DNA of 10,769 bases from Sphingomonadales bacterium UBA1936 (lineage in GTDB: Bacteria > Pseudomonadota > Alphaproteobacteria > Sphingomonadales > Sphingomonadaceae), in assembly GCA_002336985.1 (NCBI GenBank), contig DDFE01000112.1, forward strand, positions 10,467-21,235, given 5' to 3'. Below are positions 1 through 7,225 of the stretch, one piece after another. Positions within the stretch are counted from its first letter, which is position 1. Each line of letters opens with the position of its first letter. The translations under genes and the position numbers were made by a program. A model generated the notes under the pieces. That model did no database searches and had not been told where the DNA came from. It saw nothing but the letters and a program-made list of their open reading frames with translations.

Positions 1-549
1 TTCATCGACCGGACCAAGGGGCGGCCGTCGAGCTTCTATACGACCGGCATGGTCGCGCATGTTTCCATGGCCGACCCGGTCTGTCCGCGCCTGTCCGGCA
101 TGGCTGCCGCCGCCGCTCGCGCGGCGGGTGCCGAAGTGGTTGAGGGTGCGACCTATCTCGCGATGGAAGGGCCGCAATTCTCGACCCGCGCCGAATCGAA
201 TCTCTACCGGCAATGGGGCGCACATGTGATCGGCATGACCGCGATGCCGGAGGCAAAACTGGCTCGCGAAGCTGAACTTCCCTACGCGCTGGTGGCGATG
301 GTCACCGATTACGACTGCTGGCGCGAGGGCGAAGCGCATGTGGACGTGGCGACGGTGGTTGCGCGGCTTCAGAGCAATGCGAAGACCGCGCGCGATCTAG
401 TGCTCAATCTGGCCAAGGCATTGCCGGTGACGCGCGAGGCGTCGCCCATCGACACCAATCTCGACTTTGCGCTGATTACCGCGCCTGATGCGCGCGATCC
501 GGCTTTGCTGGCCAAGCTTGATGCGGTTGCTGGCAGGGTGCTGAAATGA
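1..549 (+). CDS. mtnP: S-methyl-5'-thioadenosine phosphorylase, 3' part (5' end outside window)
   Basis: The enzyme cleaves methylthioadenosine with phosphate to adenine and 5-methylthioribose-1-phosphate, in cytosolic methionine and purine salvage. The frame is open from base 1, so only the last 182 codons are present; roughly the first 110 residues of a family protein of about 280 are missing. Family landmarks, numbered within the fragment: FIDRTKGRP at 1-9, the substrate-site block MEGPQFSTRAES near 55-66, IGMTAMPEAKLAREAELPYA near 76-95, and TDYDCW near 102-107. The Asp in TDYDCW separates adenosine-type phosphorylases (MTAP) from guanosine/inosine-type PNP, which favours MTAP. The stop codon TGA at 547-549 overlaps the ATG of the next gene (ATGA), so the two are probably translationally coupled. 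An MTAP-like purine nucleoside phosphorylase is the only realistic alternative. Confidence 0.93.
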   Translation, partial: FIDRTKGRPSSFYTTGMVAHVSMADPVCPRLSGMAAAAARAAGAEVVEGATYLAMEGPQFSTRAESNLYRQWGAHVIGMTAMPEAKLAREAELPYALVAMVTDYDCWREGEAHVDVATVVARLQSNAKTARDLVLNLAKALPVTREASPIDTNLDFALITAPDARDPALLAKLDAVAGRVLK

Positions 550-1178
550 GCGTTGTCCTCTACGACTTTTGGCGTTCTTCGGCCTGTTACCGTGTGCGGA
601 TTGCGCTGAACCTGAAAGGCATCGCCTATCGGCCGGTCGACATCAGCCTGACCAACGGAGCACACCGGGCGCCCGAATATCTCGACAAGAATCCGCAAGG
701 GTTCGTGCCGATGCTGGAGATCGACGGCCTGCAACTGACGCAGAGCCTGGCCATTTGCGATTATCTCGATGCCAAGGTCGAGACGATGCCCTTCGTGCCA
801 AAAGACCCGGCCGCCCGTTCGAAGGTGCTTGCGATGGCGCTGGTTGTCGCCTGCGATATCCACCCGCTGAACAACCTGCGGATCCTGAAATACCTGGGCG
901 GCCAACTCGACGTGCCTGAATCGGCGCGAGACGACTGGTATCGCCATTGGGTGCAGGAAGGGTTCGGCGCACTGGAAGCGATGGCAGCGGATTGCGGAAC
1001 CTACCTGTCGGGCGAGACGCCTGGTCTCGCCGATATCAGCTTGGCGCCGCAGATGTACAATGCGCGGCGTTTCAATACCGATCTCGCGCCATATCCGACG
1101 CTGGTGCGGATTGATGAGGCGCTAACCGCCCTGCCTGCTTTCGCTGCCGCCCATCCTGATGCCGTGAAGCCAGCATAA
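546..1178 (+). CDS. maiA: maleylacetoacetate isomerase (zeta-class glutathione S-transferase)
   Basis: This cytosolic enzyme isomerises maleylacetoacetate to fumarylacetoacetate using glutathione, the penultimate step of tyrosine/homogentisate breakdown. The 210-residue length is normal for the family. The N-terminal thioredoxin-like domain (about 1-80) carries the zeta-class active-site signature SSACYRVRIAL at 11-21 and the glutathione-contacting TQSLAI at 65-70. The all-helical domain has the conserved block CDIHPLNNLRIL at 103-114 and the N-capping segment GLADISLAPQ at 160-169. The ATG overlaps the stop of the upstream phosphorylase gene by 4 bases, so it probably depends on upstream transcription and coupled translation. 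No other homogentisate-pathway gene lies next to it here. A zeta GST acting on another substrate is possible, but the signature is strongly that of MAI. Confidence 0.92.
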   Translation: MSVVLYDFWRSSACYRVRIALNLKGIAYRPVDISLTNGAHRAPEYLDKNPQGFVPMLEIDGLQLTQSLAICDYLDAKVETMPFVPKDPAARSKVLAMALVVACDIHPLNNLRILKYLGGQLDVPESARDDWYRHWVQEGFGALEAMAADCGTYLSGETPGLADISLAPQMYNARRFNTDLAPYPTLVRIDEALTALPAFAAAHPDAVKPA

Positions 1179-1243
1179 CGTCTCGCTTCCGTCATGCTTT
1201 CGGCCTAACCTCACGACTCGTACAGCGGAGCAAGGAGAGTAAC

Positions 1244-1603
1244 ATGAGCATTTTCGGCGCCATCAAGGATGCCATTTTTGGAAAGGCCGAAGCCGCAACG
1301 CCAGACGCTGCGCCCGCGCCTGTCGTGATCGCGCCGACACCTCCGCCGCCCGCGCCGGTTCGTGCAACGCCTGAGGAAATCGACGCGCGTCTGGCATCGA
1401 TCGCTGCCGACAAAGGACAGCCGTCGAACTACAAGACGTCGATCGTCGACCTGATGAAGCTGCTGAACCTCGATTCCAGTCTCGACAACCGCATCACGCT
1501 GGCCAAGGAACTGGGCTACACCGGCGACACCAATGATAGCGCCACGATGAACATCTGGCTGCATAAGCAGGTCATGGAAAGCCTCGCCAACAAGGGCGGT
1601 TGA
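1244..1603 (+). CDS. DUF3597 domain-containing protein
   Basis: A 119-residue protein whose biochemical role is not known to me. It starts with a short hydrophobic/amphipathic segment, MSIFGAIKDAIFGKA (1-15), typical of DUF3597 proteins. A flexible Ala/Pro-rich linker follows (about 16-42), then a compact helical domain (about 43-119) with SNYKTSIVDLMKLLNLD, the SSLDNRITLAKELGYTG region and a final NIWLHKQVMESLANKGG helix. The start is well supported: AAGGAGAG at 1232-1239 lies 4 bases before the ATG. There is no cleavable signal peptide, so the protein is probably cytoplasmic or loosely membrane-associated through its N-terminus. It lies 65 bp after maiA on the same strand and is followed by a strong hairpin. 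The family call is confident; function is open. Confidence 0.85.
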   Translation: MSIFGAIKDAIFGKAEAATPDAAPAPVVIAPTPPPPAPVRATPEEIDARLASIAADKGQPSNYKTSIVDLMKLLNLDSSLDNRITLAKELGYTGDTNDSATMNIWLHKQVMESLANKGG

Positions 1604-1609
1604 AACATC

Positions 1610-1639
1610 GCATCGCCCCGGTTCCGGCCGGGGCGATGC
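1610..1639. terminator. hairpin between two convergent genes, probable bidirectional terminator
   Basis: A perfect 12-bp stem (GCATCGCCCCGG at 1610-1621 pairing with 1628-1639) closes a 6-base loop TTCCGG. It begins 7 bases after the DUF3597 stop and ends 6 bases before the stop of the convergent acidic-protein gene, exactly where a shared terminator would sit. Neither side has a strong T tract (plus side CCAGCATCATT, minus side GATGTTTCA), so its efficiency as an intrinsic terminator is inferred from placement and stem strength. Confidence 0.65.
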
Positions 1640-1645
1640 CCAGCA

Positions 1646-1858
1646 TCATTCCTCTTCCAGGTCTTCGCCCAGATCGGGTTCCAGATCGGTCATGACGATG
1701 CCGTCAGTCGGGCCTTCGCCCTCCACCTCGGCAATCTCCGCACGTTGGGAATCGTCGTATCCGTCCCGATCCGGCTCGTCCTCGGCATGATGTCCTTTGG
1801 ACGGCGGGCCCGCATCATTCATTTCGGTATAGGGTTCGCTGACGTCGCGATTGGCCAT
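1646..1858 (-). CDS. small acidic hypothetical protein (70 aa)
   Basis: I do not recognise a named family. The 70-residue product is very rich in Asp and Glu (ending DLGEDLEEE), lacks cysteine and any hydrophobic segment, and is likely soluble and largely disordered. The start is chosen at the ATG complementary to 1856-1858 because it has a clear ribosome binding site, AAGGAGAG, 5 bases upstream; a longer reading to 1900 would add 14 Arg-rich residues with no such site. The gene converges on the DUF3597 gene and is divergent from the oxygenase gene, with about 80 bp between the two starts for promoters. The good ribosome binding site, well-placed terminator and strongly biased composition support a real gene. 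Function unknown. Confidence 0.65.
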   Translation of the reverse strand: MANRDVSEPYTEMNDAGPPSKGHHAEDEPDRDGYDDSQRAEIAEVEGEGPTDGIVMTDLEPDLGEDLEEE

Positions 1859-1938
1859 GACTGCTCTCCTTCGCATGGCGTAGCGCGCGAGATGTCGCAC
1901 TGGTTCCCTTGGCCGCGGCAGGGCGTTACAAGCCGGGT

Positions 1939-2871
1939 ATGACCGTTTCCGTTCCCCCGCTTTCGCTCGCGCGCCAAGTCGCCGATCCGTCCGCCTTCGC
2001 CGCCGATTTCGGCGGTTCCTTCCAGCGTTTCGGCTTTGCGATCATCGCCGATCACGGCATCGATGCCGGGCTGATCGCGCGCGCCTGGGCCGCGACCACC
2101 ACGTTCTTCGCGTTGCCGCTCGAAGAAAAGATGGCGTATCGCGCATCGAAGGGCGGCGCACGCGGCTATATTCCGTTCGGGATCGAGATCGCGAAGGGCG
2201 CGACCGAGAACGACCTCAAGGAATTCTGGCATATCGGCCGCGACCTGCCGCCCGGGCACCCCTATTCCGATCACATGCCGCCGAACGTCTGGCCGGAAAA
2301 ACCGGCCGAGTTTCGTGCGATCTTTTCCGAACTCTTCGCCGAGTTCGATCGTGTCGGCGCGAAGCTGCTTTCGGCGATTGCGCTGTATCTCGGCCTCGAC
2401 CGTGACTGGTTCGTGGGGCCGGTGCACGATGGCAACAGCGTGCTGCGCCTCTTGCACTATCCGCCCGTGTCCGCCGAGGCGCCCGGCATTCGGGCGGGTG
2501 CGCATGAGGACATCAACCTGATCACGCTGTTGCTCGGCGCCGAAGAGGCTGGGCTGCAGCTGCTCGACCGCGACGGCAACTGGCTTTCGGTCGACCCGCC
2601 GCCGGGCGCGCTGGTCGTGAATGTCGGCGACATGCTGCAGCGGCTGACCAACCACGTCCTGCCGTCGACGACACATCGCGTGATCAATCCGCCGCCCGAA
2701 CGTCGCGGTTTCTCGCGCTATTCGATGCCGTTCTTCCTGCACCTCGCCAGCGATTTCGAGATCAAGACCCTGCCGGGCTGTATCTCGGCCGAACAGCCGG
2801 ATCGTTATCCGCAACCGATCACGGCGGATGGCTATCTGCAGCAACGGCTGAAAGAAATCGGCTTGCTCTAA
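1939..2871 (+). CDS. 2-oxoglutarate/Fe(II)-dependent oxygenase, isopenicillin N synthase-like
   Basis: A 310-residue non-heme iron oxygenase. The N-terminal DIOX_N-type region (about 5-125) includes the typical RFGFAIIADHGID near 29-41. The C-terminal double-stranded beta-helix has the full iron triad: H189 and D191 in AHEDINLITLL, and H246 in TTHRV. The R-x-S pair that binds the 2-oxoglutarate carboxylate is R260 and S262 in GFSRYSMPFF. All catalytic residues are therefore present and the protein should be active; its substrate cannot be told from sequence, and relatives oxidise small molecules of many kinds. The ATG at 1939 begins the conserved part; a TTG at 1909 in the same frame would add 10 residues. 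Neither has a convincing ribosome binding site. It ends 45 bp before hom on the same strand and may be cotranscribed with it. Confidence 0.85.
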   Translation: MTVSVPPLSLARQVADPSAFAADFGGSFQRFGFAIIADHGIDAGLIARAWAATTTFFALPLEEKMAYRASKGGARGYIPFGIEIAKGATENDLKEFWHIGRDLPPGHPYSDHMPPNVWPEKPAEFRAIFSELFAEFDRVGAKLLSAIALYLGLDRDWFVGPVHDGNSVLRLLHYPPVSAEAPGIRAGAHEDINLITLLLGAEEAGLQLLDRDGNWLSVDPPPGALVVNVGDMLQRLTNHVLPSTTHRVINPPPERRGFSRYSMPFFLHLASDFEIKTLPGCISAEQPDRYPQPITADGYLQQRLKEIGLL

Positions 2872-2916
2872 CCGCCCGCGCCCGCAACAGCGGCCGCGAC
2901 GGGGAATCGGGAAATC

Positions 2917-4209
2917 ATGTCTGTACCTTTGAAAATTGCACTGGCCGGGCTGGGCACAGTCGGCGGCGGCGTCGTGAAACTGCTCGAGGCGAATCGCGAA
3001 CTCATCGCACGCCGCGCCGGGCGGCCGATCGAGGTCATCGCAGTCAATGCCCGTGACCGCAGCCGCGATCGCGGCGTCGACCTGTCGCGGTTCGACTGGG
3101 TCGACGATACCGCAGCACTCGCCGACCGGGCGGATGTGGATGTCGTCGTCGAACTCATCGGCGGCAGCGACGGCCCGGCGCTGGTCCTGGCAAAGCGTTC
3201 CATGGCGGCGGGCAAGGCATTCGTCACTGCGAACAAGGCGATGATCGCCCATCACGGTCTCGAACTGGCGGAGGCGGCGGAACGGGCCGGGACCGCATTC
3301 AAATATGAGGCGGCCGTCGCGGGCGGCATTCCCGTCATCAAGGGGCTGCGCGAAGGCACGGCGGCGAATGCGCTCAGCCAAGTCTATGGCATCCTCAATG
3401 GCACCTGCAATTACATCCTGTCGCGAATGGAGGCGGAAGGGTCCGACTTCGCCCATGTGCTGGCCGATGCGCAGGCGATGGGCTTTGCCGAGGCGGACCC
3501 CACGTTCGACATCGACGGCATCGATGCGGCGCATAAGCTGTCGATCCTGGCGAGCCTGGCCTTCGGGACGCGGATCGATTTCGGCGGGATCGCGGTCAGC
3601 GGTATCCGCCATGTGTCGAGCGGCGATATCGCGCAGGCACGAGCGCTCGGTTACTGTATCCGCCTCGTTGGGCTTGCCGAAGCCGGGAGCCACGGCTCGT
3701 TCCAGCGCGTCAGTGCCTGCCTCGTGCCGCTGTCGCACCCGTTGGCGCATGTACTCGGCCCGATGAACGCAGTGGTTGCCGAGGGAAATTACGTCGGCCG
3801 GCTGCTGTTCCAGGGGCGCGGTGCGGGCGAGGGGCCGACGGCCAGCGCGGTCGTCGCCGACCTGATCGATATCGCGCGCGGCGAAGTGGGACCGGCGTTT
3901 GCGATGCCGGTGTCGGCACTGGCCAATGCAACGCTAGCCGATGCGGGAGAGCGGCGTGAGCGGGCCTATCTGCGCTTCACCGTGGCGGACAAGCCAGGCG
4001 TTCTCGCCGAACTCACGGCTGCGATGCGCGACGGCGGCGTGTCGATCGAGAGCATGATCCAGCTTGGTGAAGCGGACGACGGCAGTGTGTTCGTCGCGAT
4101 GACGACGCATGATGGCCCCGCGCGTTCGGTACAGGCCGCGCTCGAACGGCTGGAAGGCAGCCCGAGCCTGACCGCCAAGCCGATGTGGATGCCGATCCTC
4201 GCCGTCTAG
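2917..4209 (+). CDS. hom: homoserine dehydrogenase
   Basis: It reduces aspartate semialdehyde to homoserine with NAD(P)H, the branch point to threonine and methionine. The 430-residue length is that of the monofunctional ACT-containing enzyme. The N-terminal Rossmann domain has GLGTVGGG at 11-18. K107 in TANKAM and the NGTCNYI block at 161-167 are conserved. The family signature A-x3-G...D-x-G-x-D-x3-K runs from A185 to K207, so the catalytic Asp203/Lys207 pair is intact. A C-terminal ACT domain (about 352-425, from YLRFTVADKPGVLAEL) suggests feedback control by an amino acid, usually threonine. The ATG at 2917 follows GGGAA at a sensible distance. The gene ends at TAG 4207-4209, interlocked with the stop of a convergent gene, leaving no room for a terminator before that gene. 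Confidence 0.96.
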   Translation: MSVPLKIALAGLGTVGGGVVKLLEANRELIARRAGRPIEVIAVNARDRSRDRGVDLSRFDWVDDTAALADRADVDVVVELIGGSDGPALVLAKRSMAAGKAFVTANKAMIAHHGLELAEAAERAGTAFKYEAAVAGGIPVIKGLREGTAANALSQVYGILNGTCNYILSRMEAEGSDFAHVLADAQAMGFAEADPTFDIDGIDAAHKLSILASLAFGTRIDFGGIAVSGIRHVSSGDIAQARALGYCIRLVGLAEAGSHGSFQRVSACLVPLSHPLAHVLGPMNAVVAEGNYVGRLLFQGRGAGEGPTASAVVADLIDIARGEVGPAFAMPVSALANATLADAGERRERAYLRFTVADKPGVLAELTAAMRDGGVSIESMIQLGEADDGSVFVAMTTHDGPARSVQAALERLEGSPSLTAKPMWMPILAV

Positions 4210-4574
4210 GGCGCGAGGGGGCGAAGGCGAAGGCTGCCGGCGGTGAAGTTGGTGCCGACGCTGACGCCGACCATGCCGCATCCGGTCGCGAATGCGGTCT
4301 GACCGCATTTGAGCTTCGGCTCACTCGCCAGCCGGTTACGTTCGTCCGACACGCTTTCTCCGCGCGGATCGCCCGCGTCGTAGCCGACGTAAGGCACGCG
4401 CCACCGGTCTGCACGCCGCGCGCCGCACACCAGGATTTCGCGGCTGTCCGACGGCTTGCCGCAGTGCGGCTCGACACTGGTAACGCTCCGATAACGCTCG
4501 ATCGCTATGTCGGCGTGCACAGGCGCTGCGCCCAGCAGTGCCGCGAGGGCGATCGCGCTTCTCGACAATGTCAC
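4206..4574 (-). CDS. small exported four-cysteine protein, function unknown
   Basis: A 122-residue protein with a clear signal peptide: charged start MTLSR, hydrophobic core SAIALAALLGAAP, and likely cleavage after VHA (about residue 21). The mature part is about 100 residues with four cysteines (C38, C50, C90, C99), compatible with two disulfides in the periplasm. The segment REILVCGARR (45-54) resembles the E-I-V-V-C-G-R motif I associate with small exported proteins of sphingomonads; this is recall, not a search. The start is GTG at 4572-4574, preceded by an AGGGGG-like ribosome binding site about 5 bases upstream; the overlapping ATG is out of frame and stops at once. It is convergent with hom (stops share CTAG at 4206-4209) and divergent from glpX, with only 39 bp between the starts. 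Function unknown; existence fairly sure. Confidence 0.72.
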   Translation of the reverse strand: MTLSRSAIALAALLGAAPVHADIAIERYRSVTSVEPHCGKPSDSREILVCGARRADRWRVPYVGYDAGDPRGESVSDERNRLASEPKLKCGQTAFATGCGMVGVSVGTNFTAGSLRLRPLAP

Positions 4575-4613
4575 ATGCGCCCCCTATCGGCCTGCCCAAC
4601 TGACAACCAAAGG

Positions 4614-5609
4614 ATGCCCCAAATCGTGACCGACGCCAAGATCGCACCAAGCGACGTCCTCGACCGCGTGCTCGTGCTCGAAATGGTCCGTGTGACCGAG
4701 AAAGCGGCGATCGCCGCATCGACGCTGATCGGGCGCGGCGACGAGAAGGCGGCCGATGCCGCCGCCGTCGAAGCGATGCGCGACGCGCTCAACAGCTTGT
4801 ACATGGACGGTACCGTCGTGATCGGCGAGGGCGAACGCGACGAGGCGCCGATGCTGTTCATCGGTGAGAAGGTCGGTTCGGCACCGGGCAAGGGACCGAA
4901 GATCGACATCGCGCTCGATCCGCTGGAAGGTACCACTATCACCGCGAAAGCCGGCCCGAATGCGCTGGCCGTGCTGGCCGCAGCAGAGGCAGGCAACCTG
5001 CTCAACGCGCCCGACGTCTACATGGACAAGATCGCTGTCGGTCCCGGCTACCCCAAGGGCGTGATCAGCCTGGCGAAGTCGACTCGCGAGAACATCGAGG
5101 CAGTCGCGGCCGCAAAGGGCGTAAAGCCGCACGAGATCATCGCCTGCGTTCTCGACCGGCCGCGTCACGAAAAGCTGATCGCGGAGCTGCGCGCAATCGG
5201 TTGCGGCGTGATGCTGATCGGCGATGGCGACGTGGCGGGCGTGATCGCGACGACCGATCCGGAAACGACGATCGATATCTACATGGGATCGGGCGGCGCT
5301 CCCGAAGGCGTGCTGGCCTGCGCGGCGCTGCGTTGCGTCGGCGGGCAGTTCCAGGGCCGCCTGCTGTTCCGCAACGACGACGAGCGCAGCCGTGCGCGCA
5401 AATGGGGCATCGAGGATCTCGACCGGATCTACGACCTGGAAGACCTGGCCAAGGGCGACTGCATCTTCGCCGCGACCGGCGTCACCGACGGATCGCTGCT
5501 GGCGGGCGTCAAGCGCCGTGCGGGCGGCAAGATGACGACCGAAAGCGTCGTCATGCGCGCATCGTCGGGCACGATCCGCTGGGTGCGGGGCGAACACCGG
5601 ATCGCTTAG
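4614..5609 (+). CDS. glpX: class II fructose-1,6-bisphosphatase
   Basis: This cytosolic, divalent-metal enzyme hydrolyses fructose-1,6-bisphosphate to fructose-6-phosphate for gluconeogenesis. The length (331 aa) matches GlpX proteins. Conserved blocks, numbered from ATG 4614: GRGDEKAAD at 40-48, GEGERDEAPML at 71-81, DPLEGTT at 102-108 (metal and phosphate site), GDGDVAG at 203-209, GGAPEGVLA at 227-235 and FAATGVTDG at 285-293; the acidic metal-site residues and the catalytic Thr appear to be kept. Start choice is uncertain: ATG 4614 has AAAGG directly abutting it, too close to act as its ribosome binding site. GTG 4626 would have AAGGA 11 bases upstream and give 327 residues. The frame stays open far upstream, but that region belongs to the divergent exported-protein gene. 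hom and glpX are neighbours in many alphaproteobacteria. Confidence 0.94.
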   Translation: MPQIVTDAKIAPSDVLDRVLVLEMVRVTEKAAIAASTLIGRGDEKAADAAAVEAMRDALNSLYMDGTVVIGEGERDEAPMLFIGEKVGSAPGKGPKIDIALDPLEGTTITAKAGPNALAVLAAAEAGNLLNAPDVYMDKIAVGPGYPKGVISLAKSTRENIEAVAAAKGVKPHEIIACVLDRPRHEKLIAELRAIGCGVMLIGDGDVAGVIATTDPETTIDIYMGSGGAPEGVLACAALRCVGGQFQGRLLFRNDDERSRARKWGIEDLDRIYDLEDLAKGDCIFAATGVTDGSLLAGVKRRAGGKMTTESVVMRASSGTIRWVRGEHRIA

Positions 5610-5862
5610 AAACGCGATAAGTTCACACTTGGGTCACACCAAAACGCGCTATGTCTGTCGGGTATGGCGCGGGTGATTTTCGGCCAAGTAATTGATATCG
5701 CTTGATCGGGGTTCGCTAAAGTCACGAACCTCACGCATGTTGCACATCTTCATGGTTGCGAGCGTTCCTTGAAAAAGGGCGATCGCTGTCAAAGAGCCGC
5801 GGACCGGATCGATCCGCGGCCATGATGGCGTGAGGCTTTCGTGTAGGACAGCGTTTTCGGGT
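5610..5862. other. gene-free intergenic stretch after glpX
   Basis: No credible gene is seen on either strand in these 253 bases between the converging glpX and chrA genes. The contents are short repeats near the glpX stop (AAACGCG at 5610-5616 and 5642-5648; TCACAC at 5623-5628 and 5634-5639), a weak 6-bp hairpin around 5712-5732 (GGTTCG with CGAACC), and the hairpin listed separately at 5796-5820. No convincing T-tract terminator for glpX is visible. Confidence 0.6.
5796..5820 (-). terminator. hairpin downstream of chrA, possible terminator
   Basis: A perfect 8-bp GC-rich stem (GCCGCGGA with TCCGCGGC) closes a 9-base loop. On the minus strand it starts 42 bases after the chrA stop and is followed by CTCTTTGACAG, a short and broken T-rich tail. 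On the plus strand no T run follows, so use by chrA is more likely than by glpX. Called from structure and placement only. Confidence 0.45.
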
Positions 5863-7053
5863 TCAGAGCGGCAAGGCTGTCCCCGCGAGCGCGCCTGATG
5901 CGAGGATGGCGGGCGTGACCCACGCGCCCTTGAGACGCCATGCGGCGGCGAGGGCGATGCCGAACAGGATTACCGCCAGCAACGGTGAGGAAAGCCGTGG
6001 CCAGGCTGCGCTGCCCAGCTGGAGGAACGTCGCGCCGATGATGCCGACGACGGCTGCCGCGACCCCTTCGAGTACGCGGTGCAGTGCGGGATGTTCGATA
6101 AGGACCTCCAGCCGTTCGTAGAAGATCAGCGAGAAGGCGAAGGCGGGCAGGAACATGCCCGCCGTGATCGCCAGCGCGCCGGTCAGGCCGCCCGCCACAT
6201 AACCGACGAACGTCGCGAAGATCACCAGTGGCGCGGGCAGCACGCCCGCAAGCGCGATGCCGTCGAGAAAGGTCGCGTCGCTCAGCCATCCGCGGCCGAC
6301 CGTGTCGGCGCGAACATAGGGAATGGCGGTATAGGCACCCCCGAATGTCAGCAGACCGCCCTTCAGGCCCGCGATGAACAGCGCGGCAATGGTCGAAGGT
6401 TCGCGCGTGATCGCCAATACGGTCCCGGCGTCCGGCGCGAACCGGAACCATGCGGCAGCAACGAGAGTGAGCGCTGCAGCGGCAACCGCCGCGACCGGCC
6501 GGTGCGACAGTGCATAGATCGCGCCGCCGGCAAGCAGCGGCAGCCAGAATGGGGTGTCGGCCAGGGTGACCAGCGCGCTGCCCAGCGCGATCGCCCAGGT
6601 CAGGCGGTCTGCCAATATATGCTCGCCGATGCGGAACACGGCGCGCAGGATGATAGCCAGCACCGCGATCTGAATACCGAGCAGCGGCCCGTTCCAGATT
6701 ATGTGACCGGCGATCCATGTGACGTAGATCCAGCCGGCGAGCAGCATGAGCAACAGCCCGGGCAGCATGAACCCCAGTCCCGCGAGAAGGCCGCCGATGC
6801 GTCCTCGCGCGATGATGCCGAAATGGACGCACAGTTCATGCGCCTCCGGCCCCGGCAGCACCTGAAGGATTGCGAGCAGGCGGTTGAACCGGGCGCGGTC
6901 GATCCAGCGTTCTTCCTCGACCAGCGCCTGCCGCAGCATGGCGATCTGGGCGACCGGTCCGCCGAAAGCGAGGAACCCGAACCGCAGGAACTTCAGGAAA
7001 AGTGCGGAAAGACTGATGAAGGGGGGACGGCCGTTGCCGGTCGTAACATCCAT
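5863..7053 (-). CDS. chrA: ChrA-family chromate/oxyanion transporter, two-domain form
   Basis: A 396-residue inner-membrane protein with many hydrophobic segments, built of two homologous CHR halves (the long-chain ChrA type). The first half has FGGPVAQIAMLRQ from residue 30 and QVLPGPEAHELCVHFG at 64-79. The second half repeats the plan with FGGAYTAIPYVRADTV at 237-252 and GVLPAPLVIFATFVGY at 270-285; the second motif reads LPAP where the first reads LPGP. Characterised members export chromate by a proton-linked mechanism, but many homologues are untested, so chromate is a family assignment only. The start at 7053 is chosen because AGAGGAG lies 5 bases upstream; reading from 7125 would add 24 non-conserved residues. 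No chrB, chrF or sulfate gene adjoins. The TonB-dependent receptor gene lies 172 bp upstream on the same strand. Confidence 0.85.
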   Translation of the reverse strand: MDVTTGNGRPPFISLSALFLKFLRFGFLAFGGPVAQIAMLRQALVEEERWIDRARFNRLLAILQVLPGPEAHELCVHFGIIARGRIGGLLAGLGFMLPGLLLMLLAGWIYVTWIAGHIIWNGPLLGIQIAVLAIILRAVFRIGEHILADRLTWAIALGSALVTLADTPFWLPLLAGGAIYALSHRPVAAVAAAALTLVAAAWFRFAPDAGTVLAITREPSTIAALFIAGLKGGLLTFGGAYTAIPYVRADTVGRGWLSDATFLDGIALAGVLPAPLVIFATFVGYVAGGLTGALAITAGMFLPAFAFSLIFYERLEVLIEHPALHRVLEGVAAAVVGIIGATFLQLGSAAWPRLSSPLLAVILFGIALAAAWRLKGAWVTPAILASGALAGTALPL

Positions 7054-7181
7054 AAACGCTCCTCTGCCGCAGGCGCGGCGAATGGAGCGGACTTGGACGG
7101 ATGCCGTCTGACCGGGCGTCCGCATAAGCCCGATGGCGCGACTATCGATGAAGGCGCGTGCCCGGTCAACGGGTGCCGATT

Positions 7182-7211
7182 ACCCGGCCCCGCGCACTGG
7201 CGGAGCCGGGT
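7182..7211. other. inverted repeat after the receptor gene
   Basis: ACCCGGC at 7182-7188 pairs with GCCGGGT at 7205-7211 around a 16-base loop. It sits 14 bases beyond the stop of the minus-strand receptor gene, where a terminator would be expected. The minus-strand tail (AATCGG) has no T run, and the plus side has only GTTTC, so terminator function is doubtful. The receptor and chrA could be partly cotranscribed. Confidence 0.3.
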
Positions 7212-7225
7212 GTTTCAGGTGCGGA

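Noticed and set aside
1905..1938. TTG at 1909 as the true start of the oxygenase.
   Set aside because: The extra ten residues (beginning MAAAGRYKPG) do not resemble the family N-terminus, and an ATG at 1939 directly precedes the conserved region. Neither start has a strong ribosome binding site, so this stays a preference.
1819..3750. A 643-codon minus-strand open frame opposite the oxygenase and hom genes.
   Set aside because: It is again in codon register with both plus-strand genes and explained by their codon bias. It crosses the boundary of two well-defined enzymes and has no domain of its own.
4584..5597. A 337-codon minus-strand open frame opposite glpX.
   Set aside because: It is in codon register with glpX, whose conserved metal-site motifs leave no doubt about the coding strand.
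5651..5695. A 14-codon open frame starting at ATG 5651 in the gap after glpX.
   Set aside because: It has no ribosome binding site and no distinctive composition, and it is too short to support from sequence alone.
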